A DNA stretch of 64,000 bases from Christensenella tenuis (GCF_014287795.1 NZ_JACOON010000005.1:186001-250000); one strand, 5' to 3'; positions 23,390 through 32,610 are shown, counted from the first letter of the stretch. Notes: generated by a model not told the origin, from the letters alone. Made by a program: numbers and translations.

Positions 23390-24640
23390 TCAGGTGTGTT
23401 TTGCTTTCAGCTTTCCTTCCTCTTTGATCATCTTGACATACTCTTCCGTGAAGTGCGGGTCATATGTTGCGCAGCCTACGTGATGCTGGCGGATCAGGAA
23501 TTCCACGCAATGATCGCACAGCGTGCACCAGTGGATATCTTTTTCGTTTCCTTCCATCATCTTTTTCGGGAGGTACGGATCTGCAAACGCCTGGCGGCCG
23601 ATTGCGATCGCGTCTACAATACCTTCTTTGATATTCTTATTGCCCCAGAAACGCAGGTTGTTCTTTTCAGGCTTTACCGCACAGAAAGGCTGCTTGCCGT
23701 CGCGGTAAATGCTGTACGCGGAACCGATTACGGCCGTTTCCGGCTTCAGGGCATCGCGGCAGACCTTCTGGAAATAGAAGTGCATGTAAGCATAATCGGG
23801 CGTCCTCCTGTCGGGATGCGCAAGGTCAAGCGTGTGGGACGGGGAACCTGCGGACTGGAGGATATAGCTTGCGCCGTGTGCCTCGAGCTGCTTTACAAGG
23901 TCGATCGACTCGGTCAGATCCATCAATGCGGTATCCGGGCCCGCCGTACCTACGCCGCCTGGGAAGCCTTCATAAACAGAGATTTTGGAGCCCAGTACGA
24001 AGTTTTCGTCCGGGATCGCGGCACGCGTGCGGTCGTAAATATCAATCGCAAACTGCCTTCTGTTTTCCCAGCTTCCGCCGTATTTCCAGTTGTCTTTGTT
24101 GAACGGACGAAGGATCTGGCTGCCGAGATAGCCGTGGCAGAGCTTCAGGTCAACGCCGTCTGCGCCGACTTCGTAAGCGTACTTAGAGCCGAGTACATAA
24201 TCCTTGATAACCTGCTCGATCTCATCTTCGCGTACCAGCTTGGCGTCCTCATATCCCGGGAGCGGTTCTTCCGTTACGCGGATGCGCTGCGAATATACGT
24301 TGTTGCTGATTTCGCCGGAATGTGTGATCTGGAAAAAGATCAGCGTATCGGGATTGATCTCTTTTAAGTGGGCGATGAATTTTTTCAGCGCCGGCAGGTT
24401 ATGTTCTTTGATTGAGAGCTGGTTTCTTCTGGCAATGTAATCATATTGGGGCGTGATTGCCTCCAATATCACGAGACCCGCCTGGCCTTTAAAATAATCC
24501 TCATAACGTTTGTAGGTCGCTGGGCTCGGGTCGCCGTTGTCGAGCGCGTCGCAGCATTCCATTGCGTTCAGCACGATGCGGTTTGACGCTGTTCTTGTAC
24601 CGATTTTTATCGGTGTAAACAACAATTCTTTTTCTTCCAT
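23390..24640 (-). CDS. Old Yellow Enzyme-family NADH:flavin oxidoreductase with Fe-S site
   Basis: A 416-residue FMN enzyme. The TIM-barrel begins LFTPIKIGTRTASNRIVLNAM; ITHSGEIS, GADGVDLKLCHGYLGSQILRPFNK and GSAYS/GRQAFADPYLPKKM are the usual FMN- and substrate-binding segments (HGYLxxQFLSP-like). The C-terminus has Cys372, Cys375, Cys378 and Cys390 (CX2CX2CX11C), a [4Fe-4S] site as in 2,4-dienoyl-CoA reductase, trimethylamine dehydrogenase and bile-acid enoate reductases; the NAD/FAD domains of those larger enzymes are missing. A ferredoxin gene follows, which may replace that electron path. GGAGGG precedes the chosen ATG. Substrate unknown, probably an enoate or enone. Divergent PAS-LuxR gene is the likely regulator. 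Confidence 0.88.
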   Translation of the reverse strand: MEEKELLFTPIKIGTRTASNRIVLNAMECCDALDNGDPSPATYKRYEDYFKGQAGLVILEAITPQYDYIARRNQLSIKEHNLPALKKFIAHLKEINPDTLIFFQITHSGEISNNVYSQRIRVTEEPLPGYEDAKLVREDEIEQVIKDYVLGSKYAYEVGADGVDLKLCHGYLGSQILRPFNKDNWKYGGSWENRRQFAIDIYDRTRAAIPDENFVLGSKISVYEGFPGGVGTAGPDTALMDLTESIDLVKQLEAHGASYILQSAGSPSHTLDLAHPDRRTPDYAYMHFYFQKVCRDALKPETAVIGSAYSIYRDGKQPFCAVKPEKNNLRFWGNKNIKEGIVDAIAIGRQAFADPYLPKKMMEGNEKDIHWCTLCDHCVEFLIRQHHVGCATYDPHFTEEYVKMIKEEGKLKAKHT

Positions 24641-25007
24641 TCTTAAACACCCTCCATATTTAGTTATTGCGTTTTGAAAATGTAAAAACCCCTCGATACT
24701 GCTATCATAAACCTGTGGAGACGATCCTACAATCCCGGAAAAATCCATTGTTTATACTAGTGCAAAACTGGTATTTTGATTGACTTTTGCCTGGGAGCGG
24801 CCTATACTGAAACCATGATGGTTCCCGCGGCACAAGCCTTGCGGCTGAATGGCCGCACCTGAAGCGCCAGGCTGCACATAATTGGGCCGCATTGGTGAAG
24901 CGTGCCGAAAGCGGGGGCATGCGGGCGGGCCGATACGGCTGGGAACCGTATTCTGCGCCACATCCGGCGTAGAAAATATTGATGTATGATGTATGGGGAA
25001 ACAATAA
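24641..25007. other. Divergent regulatory region between flavoenzyme and PAS-LuxR genes
   Basis: No gene is seen. It carries the plus-strand promoter at 24780-24808, hairpins TGCGGC-tgaat-GGCCGCA near 24840-24857 and ATACGG-ctgggaa-CCGTAT near 24935-24953 in the long leader of the regulator gene, and must hold the flavoenzyme promoter, which I could not place. Confidence 0.55.
24780..24808 (+). promoter_or_regulatory. Promoter of the PAS-LuxR regulator gene
   Basis: TTGACT, 17-base spacer, TATACT: five of six in each box. The start codon lies about 195 bases beyond the predicted transcription start, leaving an unusually long leader. Confidence 0.7.
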
Positions 25008-25883
25008 ATGGCTGAAAGCACAGAATGGGTATTCAAGCCCGATGTACCAACCGCAATCTCCGCCGATACGGAGGACGAATTCCTGTCCAATACGGAGCTT
25101 TACGAAGCGGTCCTTTCCAGCATTCAGGACGGTATCAGCGTTTTGAAGCCGGATTTTAAAATTATTTATGTCAATAAGTCTATGCTGCACTGGTATCCGG
25201 GCGAAGACAATGTGCTCGGCCAGAAATGCTATGAGGTGTTTCACGGACGCACAGAGCCATGTGTCTGCTGCCCCACGATCCGTGCCATCCGTACCGCCGC
25301 GCCGCAGATGGATCTCGTGCCGTATACGACGGACGGCAAGGATTCCGGGTGGCAGAAGCTGTATGCGGTTCCTGTCCTTGACAAAAACGGCCATGTCGTG
25401 TTAATCATTGAGTATATTCGGGATATCACCTTCCAGAAGCGCGTGGAGACCAATATGAACGAACTGGCGGAGCTGTACGAAAACCTGGAAGCGCAAAACG
25501 ATATGCTGATGGAAATCCTGAATCAGAGGGAACGCTACAAGGAAGACTTGGAACAGACCATTACGCAGAATGTGGAAAAATATATCCGGCCGTCCCTCAA
25601 CTACCTGAAAAAAAGCGTTAAGGAGCGTGACCTGAATATTGTGGCAGGACTGATAGACGAGATCGTCTATCCCATTACAAAAAAGCGCCCGTCCGTGTTC
25701 GACCGGCTCAGCCCGCGCGAATTGCAGGTATGCACGATGATAAAGGAGGGGTATACCAGTAAGGAGATCGCCGATACATTGTTTATTACAAAAAAAACGG
25801 TGGATTACCACCGCAGCAGCATCCGCAAAAAGCTGGGGCTTCAAAGCGAAAACCTGCGCGTCTACCTGGAGACGCATTTATAA
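25008..25883 (+). CDS. PAS-domain LuxR-type transcriptional regulator
   Basis: A 291-residue one-component regulator. Residues 25-145 form a PAS/PAC domain (ILxSIQDGISVLKPDFKIIYVN, ending EYIRDIT). It contains Cys74 and PCVCCP with Cys85, 87 and 88; a CxxxxxxxxxxCxxC arrangement in a PAS domain suggests a redox or metal-sensing site. A coiled coil spans about 145-205, and 225-290 is a LuxR helix-turn-helix (LSPRELQVCTMIKEGYTSKEIADTLFITKKTV region, paraphrased). No receiver domain and no kinase are present. Divergent from the Fe-S flavoenzyme, so it probably controls that operon in response to ligand or redox state. Ribosome binding site is weak (ATGGGGAAAC). Confidence 0.85.
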   Translation: MAESTEWVFKPDVPTAISADTEDEFLSNTELYEAVLSSIQDGISVLKPDFKIIYVNKSMLHWYPGEDNVLGQKCYEVFHGRTEPCVCCPTIRAIRTAAPQMDLVPYTTDGKDSGWQKLYAVPVLDKNGHVVLIIEYIRDITFQKRVETNMNELAELYENLEAQNDMLMEILNQRERYKEDLEQTITQNVEKYIRPSLNYLKKSVKERDLNIVAGLIDEIVYPITKKRPSVFDRLSPRELQVCTMIKEGYTSKEIADTLFITKKTVDYHRSSIRKKLGLQSENLRVYLETHL

Positions 25884-26037
25884 AGAATCAGCCGGGGAAA
25901 AATGCGCCGTGCCGTAGCGGTATAGTATCGGAAACGAAATATTCTTTGCATCCGTCCGCCTGATTCATATTGCGTTCATGTGTGCGCAGTATAATAATAT
26001 TAACAAAATATTCACGCGAAATCCCTGCGCTTAGAGG

Positions 26038-26066
26038 TTGTAAAGTAGGGCGCTTCAGTATATTAT
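26038..26066 (+). promoter_or_regulatory. Candidate promoter of tilS-hpt
   Basis: TTGTAA, 17-base spacer, TATTAT, ending 24 bases before the tilS start. A second TATAAT occurs at about 26000 without a well-spaced -35 box. Confidence 0.5.
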
Positions 26067-26089
26067 ATATACTAGGGAAAAAATTTGAT

Positions 26090-27493
26090 ATGGAAGAACG
26101 AGTGAGGGACTTTATAACAGAAAACGGGCTGATCGGCCTCGGGCAGACTGTTGGCGCGGCGGTTTCCGGCGGGCCGGACTCCATGGCGCTTCTTGCCTGC
26201 CTTCAGTCCCTTGCGCCGTTTTTTTCGTGCTCCGTGGCATGCGTGCATTTCGAACACGGCATCCGCGGGCAGGAATCCCTTGATGACGCGGATTTTGTAA
26301 GCCGCTTTTGTGAAGAAAACGGCATCCCGTTTTATATGGGCGCCGCAGATGTGCCCGCGCTTGCAAAAGAATGGGGACTGAGCGAAGAGACAGCCGCAAA
26401 ACGTGCGCGGGAGACCTATTTCAATACGCTCGTTGAAAACGAAGATGTCGACGTAATTGCGACAGGGCATCACTCGGGCGACAATGCGGAAAGCGTACTC
26501 ATGCATATCCTGCGCGGCAGCGGTATAGACGGCCTCAAAGGTATCTCCGTGCGAAACGGGAATTTTATTCGACCGCTTTTGTGCGTATCGCGTGACGATG
26601 TGATGGAATATGTGCAGGAAAAGAGTCTTCCCTACGTGCAAGACGGCACGAATAAAAATGCGGCCTATACCCGCAATTTTGTTCGCAATGTATTATTGCC
26701 GCAGATTCGGGAGCGGATTAATCCCGACGTATCAGGCGCCCTCAACCGCCTGAGCGGAATCGCCGGGGAAGATTCGGCGTTTATCTTTGGCGAAGCGGAG
26801 CGCATATTCCCGGAATGTGCCGCGCAAAAAGACGATCGTGTGAAGATTGACATTGAACGCTTCCTCGCGCTTTCACCGGCAGTGGCCTACCGGGTGGTCA
26901 AGATTGCCTGCGCGAAGCTTTTTGTCACGCAGGACATTGAGAACGTGCATATAGGCGCGGTTATGCGCCTGGCCAAGAAAAACAGAACGGGCACGCGGGC
27001 TAATCTTGCGGGAGGGCTCTGCGCAGAAGTGGAATATGGGTCGCTGGTGATCCGCTTTGCAGCCCGCCGGGTTGATTATAGCTTTTGTAGTATGTTTGAT
27101 ATCGAGGCGAAAAATGAAACGCCGTTTGGGGATTATATCGAATGCGAGCAAGTGGAAGCCTGTGATTTCAGCAATCAGGATCCTTATACGGCCTATGTTG
27201 ACCGCGATAAACTGCCCGCGCATTTTATGTTCCGCACGCGCTATACGGGCGACCGTATCGCGCCGCTCGGCAGCTGCGGAAGCAAAAAATTGAAGGATTA
27301 CTTTATCGATAAAAAGCTTACGCGGGAAGAGCGGGAAAAAACGCCGCTTCTTGCGGACGGCAACCGCATCATTTGGGCGGTAGGCCATGTGATCGGGGAT
27401 GATTACAAGGTGGACGACACAACAAAACGCATTCTGCGGATGAACTATATCCGCTGCGGCAATAAAGAAGAAATTGATGGGGGAGAAAGCTGA
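26090..27493 (+). CDS. tilS: tRNA(Ile)-lysidine synthase
   Basis: A 467-residue enzyme that changes C34 to lysidine in the CAU-anticodon tRNA-Ile. The PP-loop SGGPDSMAL (26-34) binds ATP; CVHFEHGIRG, AKRARETYF, TGHHSGDNAESVLMHILRGSGIDGLKGI and RPLLCVSRDDV are standard TilS motifs. The C-terminal domain (about 380-467) with GDRIAPLGSCGSKKLKDYFIDKK contacts the tRNA acceptor. ATG chosen because AGGGA precedes it. Followed by hpt after two bases, the classic tilS-hpt-ftsH order of Firmicutes. Confidence 0.95.
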   Translation: MEERVRDFITENGLIGLGQTVGAAVSGGPDSMALLACLQSLAPFFSCSVACVHFEHGIRGQESLDDADFVSRFCEENGIPFYMGAADVPALAKEWGLSEETAAKRARETYFNTLVENEDVDVIATGHHSGDNAESVLMHILRGSGIDGLKGISVRNGNFIRPLLCVSRDDVMEYVQEKSLPYVQDGTNKNAAYTRNFVRNVLLPQIRERINPDVSGALNRLSGIAGEDSAFIFGEAERIFPECAAQKDDRVKIDIERFLALSPAVAYRVVKIACAKLFVTQDIENVHIGAVMRLAKKNRTGTRANLAGGLCAEVEYGSLVIRFAARRVDYSFCSMFDIEAKNETPFGDYIECEQVEACDFSNQDPYTAYVDRDKLPAHFMFRTRYTGDRIAPLGSCGSKKLKDYFIDKKLTREEREKTPLLADGNRIIWAVGHVIGDDYKVDDTTKRILRMNYIRCGNKEEIDGGES

Positions 27494-27495
27494 AT

Positions 27496-28044
27496 ATGCA
27501 GCATTATGTGGAACGGGACGTTGAAAGGGTACTGCTTTCAAAAGAGCAGATTGAGGCGCGCGTAAAAGAGCTCGGTGAACAGATTTCGAACGACTATGAA
27601 GGGAAGGACCTGATTGCGGTGGGAATCCTGCGGGGGAGCGTGGTATTCTTTTCCGACCTGATGCGCCAGGTGAAAATTCCGATGGAAATTGATTTTATGG
27701 CTGTTTCGAGCTACGGCAAGGGCAGCACATCCACGGGCAGTGTGCAAATCAAGTATGACATGCAGGAGGATATCCGTGGGAAACATCTTTTGATTATTGA
27801 AGATATCATTGATTCAGGATGGACGCTGCATAACCTGACAGAGCAGCTCCGGGGACGGCAGCCAGAAAGCATCAATATTTGCTGCCTGCTGAACAAGCCG
27901 GACCGCCGCGAAGTGGAGGTGCCGGTTAAATATATCGGATTCGATATCCCGGATGAATTCGTAGTCGGCTATGGGCTCGATTATGCATCGAAATACAGGA
28001 ATTACGAGCATGTCGGCGTGCTCAAGCGTTCTATTTACGAATGA
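27496..28044 (+). CDS. hpt: Hypoxanthine phosphoribosyltransferase
   Basis: A 182-residue purine-salvage enzyme joining hypoxanthine or guanine with PRPP. LLIIEDIIDSGWTL (about 98-111) is the PRPP-binding loop, VGILRGSVVFFSDL the pyrophosphate loop, and KYIGFDIPDEFVVGYGLDY the purine-binding end. Start is two bases after the tilS stop, with GGGGGAGAAAG inside the tilS end as site, so the two are coupled. A long structured region and ftsH follow. Confidence 0.95.
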   Translation: MQHYVERDVERVLLSKEQIEARVKELGEQISNDYEGKDLIAVGILRGSVVFFSDLMRQVKIPMEIDFMAVSSYGKGSTSTGSVQIKYDMQEDIRGKHLLIIEDIIDSGWTLHNLTEQLRGRQPESINICCLLNKPDRREVEVPVKYIGFDIPDEFVVGYGLDYASKYRNYEHVGVLKRSIYE

Positions 28045-28520
28045 ACTGTAAGCGGTTTGAATTCCGCAAAAAGTAGGTAATAATATAAGGTAAAGCAGTG
28101 CAGTAGCTATCTATAGCGCCGCGTGGTACGTGGCGGGAAAAATAGATGCTGCAAAACCGCTTTTTATGTGCAGGTACGGGCAGCGGAACCTTAGTGGCAA
28201 GCAGCAGAGGGGTTTGATGCACGGGCACAAGAAAGCGGTGTGGGGGCCGAACGGCAAGGCGTTCGTCCGCAGGGCGGACCCGGGCGAGAGGGCAAAGAAA
28301 ACAGTATATTAAAAAGCTTCTGCCGTTTTAGCGATTGCCGGTTAAAAAGGCGTAAAAGAAGCACCCGGCGAAGCTCGATGAGCTTTCAGGGAAAGCAGGC
28401 GGGAGGCGGATGCGCAGGTACAGCAAAGCGCAGCCGGCAAACCAAAGCCATGCAGAACAGAAACAACCGAACTTCTGCCCATAAGGCAAAAGGCGGGTTG
28501 TGACGAAGGAGGATAGAAAT
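28045..28520. other. Long hairpin-rich leader or RNA gene between hpt and ftsH
   Basis: No plausible protein gene. A promoter candidate TTGAAT-18-TAATAT (28057-28086) opens the region. GCAG..ATCTAT (from 28099) pairs with ATAGATGCTGC near 28142-28153 around a CGCC..GGCG hairpin; CCGCT..AGCGG follows; GTCCGC-agg-GCGGAC is at about 28266-28280 and AAGCTC-gat-GAGCTT at about 28371-28385. It resembles a structured RNA or riboswitch-like leader, but matches no class I know; in particular the T-box GGGTGGNACC core is missing. Confidence 0.5.
28057..28086 (+). promoter_or_regulatory. Candidate promoter of the ftsH leader
   Basis: TTGAAT, 18-base spacer, TAATAT, 13 bases after the hpt stop codon. 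Confidence 0.4.
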
Positions 28521-30524
28521 TTGGGCAAATTTTTCAGAGGGCCGTTGATCTATATTATCATTATCGTAGTAATCATATTGGCGGCGCAATTTCTGGGCAG
28601 TCCGCAGCAGACGACGGTGGACGAGCTGCAGTATTCAGAGTTCCTGCAAAAGGTGCAGGAAGACGGTGTGAAAGACATCGCAATCCAGGAGCGTACGCTT
28701 GTAGGGCGGTATAAAGATTCAGAGATACCGGACGAGGCGTTCCCGGAACAGAAATATGATTTTTCAACGACAATTCCTGCGTCTATCCAGCAGTTCAATC
28801 AGGATATGGCGGCAGTTACCGGAAGTACAAACCCGGAAGAGTATGGTTTCAAGCTGAATTATGTTCCTACGCCGGAACCGAATTTCTTTGTACAGCTGTT
28901 GCCGTACCTGATTCCGATTGTACTTTTGCTGGTGCTTTGGGTTGTGCTGATGCGGCGCGCGCAAGGCGGCGCGGGCGGCACAGGCGGCGCAATGGCGTTT
29001 GGCAAGAGCAAGGCGCGTATGACAGACGGTGGCGATACCAACAAAACGTTCGCTGATGTTGCGGGCGCGGATGAGGAAAAAGAAGAACTTGTCGAGATCG
29101 TGCAGTTCCTGAAAAATCCGGCGAGGTTTAAAGAACTGGGTGCGCGCATTCCCAAGGGCGTGCTTTTGGTTGGCCCTCCCGGCGGCGGTAAAACATTGCT
29201 TGCAAAGGCGGTCGCGGGCGAGGCGAAGGTTCCCTTTTTCTCGATCAGCGGTTCCGACTTTGTGGAAATGTTTGTCGGCGTGGGCGCGTCCCGCGTACGC
29301 GATTTATTTGAGAATGCAAAGAAAAATGCTCCCTGCATCGTGTTTATCGATGAAATTGACGCAGTAGGACGTCAAAGGGGCGCGGGCCTCGGCGGCGGGC
29401 ACGACGAGCGTGAGCAGACGCTTAACCAGTTGCTCGTGGAAATGGACGGATTTGAGGTCAACGAAGGAATCATTGTGATGGCGGCGACGAACCGCCGTGA
29501 TATCCTTGACCCGGCACTGCTGCGCGCAGGACGTTTCGACAGGCAGATCACGGTAAATTATCCGGACGTTAAGGGCCGGGAAGAAATCCTTAAAGTACAT
29601 GCCAAGGGCAAGCCGTTCGAGGCGGAAGTGGACTTTAAGGTAATCGCGCGGCGGACACCGGGCTTCATTGGCGCGGATCTTGAGAACGTGCTGAATGAAG
29701 CGGCGATCCTTGCGGCGCGGCGCAGGAAAAAGAAAATCGGTATGAGCGAAATCGAAGAATCGATTACGCGTGTCATCGCCGGGCCGGAGAAGAAGAGCCG
29801 TGTGATGACCGAGGACGACAGGCGCTGTACCGCCTATCACGAGGTGGGCCATGCCATTCTCGCGCACGTGCTTCCAAAGTGCGATCCGGTGCATGAGGTA
29901 TCGATCATTCCGCGTGGTATGGCGGCAGGCTATACCATGACATTGCCCGAGGAAGATAAGCAGCATGTATTCAAGTCCCGCTTGATGGATGAAATCACCA
30001 TGATGCTGGGCGGCCGCGTTGCGGAATCGCTTACGCTGAAAGATATTTCCACAGGCGCGATCAACGACCTGCAGCGCGCGACAGAGACGGCAAAGGATAT
30101 GGTCACAAAATACGGCATGAGCGACGAGCTCGGCCCGGTGTTCCTTGCGTCCGGCCACGAAGTGTTCCTTGGTAAGGATTTTGGGCAGACGCCCGAATAT
30201 TCCGAAAGCACATCCGCGCGCATCGATGCAGAAGTAACACGCATTATTGAAAGCGCGTATGCCAAGGCAACGGATATCCTCAGCAAAAATCTGCGTAAAG
30301 TTGTCAACATTGGCGAAGTGCTGATGCGCAAGGAAAAGTTGACCGGCGAGGAATTCCAACGGTTGTTTGACGACGAAAATCCGGTTGACGATCCCGATTC
30401 CTGGGAGATCGAGGAAAAGAAAACCGAAAAAGAGCCGGAATGGATCGCGCCGCCTGAGCAGCCTGTGGATGCGGAAGCGGTGGAAACCATTATTGTAGAA
30501 CCTCCCAAACCGGAAGAAGAATAA
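28521..30524 (+). CDS. ftsH: ATP-dependent zinc metalloprotease FtsH
   Basis: A 667-residue membrane AAA+ protease degrading misfolded membrane proteins and regulators. Order: N-terminal span (LIYIIIIVVIILAA), extracytoplasmic domain, second span (YLIPIVLLLVLWVVLM, about 115-130), AAA module with GPPGGGKT, VFIDEIDAVG and the second region of homology, then protease with HEVGH zinc site, and an acidic Pro-rich tail. I place the start at TTG 28521 because AAGGAGG (28506-28512) stands eight bases before it; the GTG 21 bases upstream would swallow that site. Third member of tilS-hpt-ftsH, but separated by a 476-base structured gap. Confidence 0.95.
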   Translation: MGKFFRGPLIYIIIIVVIILAAQFLGSPQQTTVDELQYSEFLQKVQEDGVKDIAIQERTLVGRYKDSEIPDEAFPEQKYDFSTTIPASIQQFNQDMAAVTGSTNPEEYGFKLNYVPTPEPNFFVQLLPYLIPIVLLLVLWVVLMRRAQGGAGGTGGAMAFGKSKARMTDGGDTNKTFADVAGADEEKEELVEIVQFLKNPARFKELGARIPKGVLLVGPPGGGKTLLAKAVAGEAKVPFFSISGSDFVEMFVGVGASRVRDLFENAKKNAPCIVFIDEIDAVGRQRGAGLGGGHDEREQTLNQLLVEMDGFEVNEGIIVMAATNRRDILDPALLRAGRFDRQITVNYPDVKGREEILKVHAKGKPFEAEVDFKVIARRTPGFIGADLENVLNEAAILAARRRKKKIGMSEIEESITRVIAGPEKKSRVMTEDDRRCTAYHEVGHAILAHVLPKCDPVHEVSIIPRGMAAGYTMTLPEEDKQHVFKSRLMDEITMMLGGRVAESLTLKDISTGAINDLQRATETAKDMVTKYGMSDELGPVFLASGHEVFLGKDFGQTPEYSESTSARIDAEVTRIIESAYAKATDILSKNLRKVVNIGEVLMRKEKLTGEEFQRLFDDENPVDDPDSWEIEEKKTEKEPEWIAPPEQPVDAEAVETIIVEPPKPEEE

Positions 30525-30625
30525 ACTATAAAAAGCGGCTGGGCCTAAGGGCGCAAGGCGGCGATGAAATGAATGGATAACGGAAGGCGCGATATACCGC
30601 GCCTTCCGTGACTATGGAGCAAAAG

Positions 30626-31456
30626 ATGATTGATTTACATATGCACTCGACAGCGTCCGACGGAACGGATACGCCCAAAGAGATTATTACAAAATGCCGG
30701 AAGCTGGGGCTGAAACTTTCCGCCATTACCGATCACGATACGATGGATTCCCAGCCCGAGGCAATTTCTACGGCAAAGGAGCTGAAGGTCAGGTATCTGG
30801 CAGGCGTGGAATTTTCTGTGCGGCATACGGGAGAGCTTCACATCCTTGGCTATGGAATGGACACGGAGAATAAGGAACTGATCGCATTGATGGATGATTT
30901 GCGCGGCTCGCGCGTTGAGCGTGTACACGAGATCATCAGGGTTGTGCAAGAGCATGGCATGAAAATTGATTTCGAGGATGTGGAGCGCTGCGCGAAAGGA
31001 AACACCCTCGGGCGTCCGCATGTGGCGCTGGCGTTGATCGAGAAGGGATATGCGAGCGATTTGCAGGATGCTTTCACGCGTTACCTGAATGAAGAGGGAA
31101 GCTGTTATGTGCAGCGCAGAAAATTAAATCCGCAGCAGGCCATTGAAATGATCCTCAAAACGGGAGGGATCCCCGTGCTTGCGCACCCAAAGTTCGTACG
31201 AACGGATGATATCGAGATGCTCACAGCGGAGTTGAAACGCATTGGGCTCGGAGGTATTGAAGCTTACTATCCGGCGCATTCGAACGCCGATGTAGAGCGG
31301 TATCTGGGAATTGCAAAACGGCACGGACTTCTTGTGACGGAAGGCAGCGACTACCACGGCGCAATGCGCTCGTATGCGGCAATCGCATGCGAAAAGCGGA
31401 CGGGTCCGTATCTCGATGAGTCGATTAAAATTTTAACCGAAAAATATGCAATATGA
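30626..31456 (+). CDS. PHP-domain phosphoesterase
   Basis: A 276-residue PHP-family metal hydrolase, resembling 3',5'-nucleoside bisphosphate phosphatase/RNase AM-type proteins. MIDLHMHSTASDGTDTPKE carries the HxH...D metal ligands, AITDHDT the next ligand set, GVEFS, RPHVALALIEKG, LAHPKF and SDYHGA the remaining ones. ATG at 30626 has GGAG six bases upstream; two earlier in-frame starts (GTG 30608, ATG 30614) lack a site. Cytoplasmic, likely acts on a small phosphorylated nucleotide or RNA end. Its stop overlaps the prs promoter region. Confidence 0.85.
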   Translation: MIDLHMHSTASDGTDTPKEIITKCRKLGLKLSAITDHDTMDSQPEAISTAKELKVRYLAGVEFSVRHTGELHILGYGMDTENKELIALMDDLRGSRVERVHEIIRVVQEHGMKIDFEDVERCAKGNTLGRPHVALALIEKGYASDLQDAFTRYLNEEGSCYVQRRKLNPQQAIEMILKTGGIPVLAHPKFVRTDDIEMLTAELKRIGLGGIEAYYPAHSNADVERYLGIAKRHGLLVTEGSDYHGAMRSYAAIACEKRTGPYLDESIKILTEKYAI

Positions 31457-31485
31457 TTGAAAAGGAGCCGGGCGGGTGCTATAAT
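31457..31485 (+). promoter_or_regulatory. Promoter of prs
   Basis: TTGAAA, 17-base spacer, TATAAT; perfect -10 box directly after the PHP gene stop. Confidence 0.8.
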
Positions 31486-31530
31486 CAGTAATAGGTATTA
31501 AAACGATTTCGACAAGGATGGTAGGTATTT

Positions 31531-32532
31531 ATGCTGAACGGAAACCCGGACATAAAAATTTTTGCCGGCTCATCAGGGGTTGCTTTCGCCAAGAAAATGT
31601 GCGCCTATCTCGGGGCAGATTTAGGAGCGTCGGAAGTAATTCACTTCTCCGATGGAAATATTTTTATACGTATCAAGGAAACGGTACGAGACAAAGACGT
31701 GTATGTAGTGCTCCCTATTGGTTTGGATCCCAACAACGAATTAGTGGAGCTTTTATTTTGGATGGATTCGTTCAAGCGTGCGAGTGCAAGCTCTGTTACG
31801 GCCATCATTCCGTATTTCGGATATGCCAAAGGCGATAAGAAGGACGAGCCAAGGGTTTCTATCCGCGCGCGCGTATGCGCAGACTGCCTTGAGACGGCAG
31901 GTGCGGACAGGGTAATCACCATGGATCTGCACAGCGCCCAGGTGCAGGGCTTCTTTAAAATTCCGGTGGATCACTTGCTTTCCCTGCCCATCCTGTGCGA
32001 ATATATCAAGGGCATGGACATTATGGAAGACCTTGTAGTCGTTTCGCCGGACGCGGGCTTTGCTAAAACGGCGAGAAAGTATGCGGATTATCTGAAACTG
32101 CCCGTTGCCATTGGCGATAAGACGCGCACTGACCATGATGAGAACGCGCATATCCTGGAATTAATTGGCAATGTGGAAGGCAAGAATTGCATGATCGTAG
32201 ACGATTTCTCCATTTCCGGAGGTACGCTCGTCGATGTGGCGCATATGCTGAAAGCGCGCGGCGCAAAGCGTATTGTCGCGGTGCTGGGGCATATTATGCT
32301 GCGGGAAAAGGGCGTGAAGGCGATCAATGAAAGCCCGATTGAGACGGTCATTTCCACAGACAGCGTGGAAAATCCATTTATCATCGGCCAGAAAAAATTC
32401 CAAACAGTTTCCGTTGCGCCGCTCTTCGCGGAAGCGGTTTACAGGATCCATGAACGCGAGTCAGTCAGCACGCTGTTTTCTACTGTACCGCAAAAATTAA
32501 AAGACGACCTCAAGGAGTCCTGCGGAAAGTAA
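31531..32532 (+). CDS. prs: Ribose-phosphate pyrophosphokinase
   Basis: A 333-residue PRPP synthetase, supplying hpt, ComF-like and nucleotide enzymes with PRPP. DLHSAQVQGFF is the regulatory/ATP contact, VVSPDAGFAKTARKYA the flexible region, CMIVDDFSISGGTL the PRPP loop. The N-terminus (IKIFAGSSGVAFAKKMCAYL) lacks the usual KLFSGNAN-type opening, placing it in a divergent clade found in several Clostridia. ATG preceded by AAGGATGG. Own promoter and terminator. Confidence 0.93.
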   Translation: MLNGNPDIKIFAGSSGVAFAKKMCAYLGADLGASEVIHFSDGNIFIRIKETVRDKDVYVVLPIGLDPNNELVELLFWMDSFKRASASSVTAIIPYFGYAKGDKKDEPRVSIRARVCADCLETAGADRVITMDLHSAQVQGFFKIPVDHLLSLPILCEYIKGMDIMEDLVVVSPDAGFAKTARKYADYLKLPVAIGDKTRTDHDENAHILELIGNVEGKNCMIVDDFSISGGTLVDVAHMLKARGAKRIVAVLGHIMLREKGVKAINESPIETVISTDSVENPFIIGQKKFQTVSVAPLFAEAVYRIHERESVSTLFSTVPQKLKDDLKESCGK

Positions 32533-32549
32533 CCGGCATTATAAAATAA

Positions 32550-32593
32550 CCCTGCCTTGTTGTAGCATCTATGATAAGACAGGGGATTTTTTT
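32550..32593 (+). terminator. Terminator of prs
   Basis: CCCTGCCTT and AAGACAGGG (one mismatch) with a TTTTTTT tail; long 17-base loop. Confidence 0.65.
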
Positions 32594-32610
32594 AGATCGA
32601 GAGGAATTGT

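Noticed and set aside
23168..24367. A 399-codon plus-strand open frame
   Set aside because: Antisense to the ferredoxin and Old Yellow Enzyme genes, whose motifs are unmistakable.
28045..28520. T-box leader or RNase P RNA before ftsH
   Set aside because: Neither the T-box antiterminator core nor the conserved RNase P segments can be found.
29304..30359. A 351-codon minus-strand open frame
   Set aside because: Antisense to ftsH, composition of a shadow frame.
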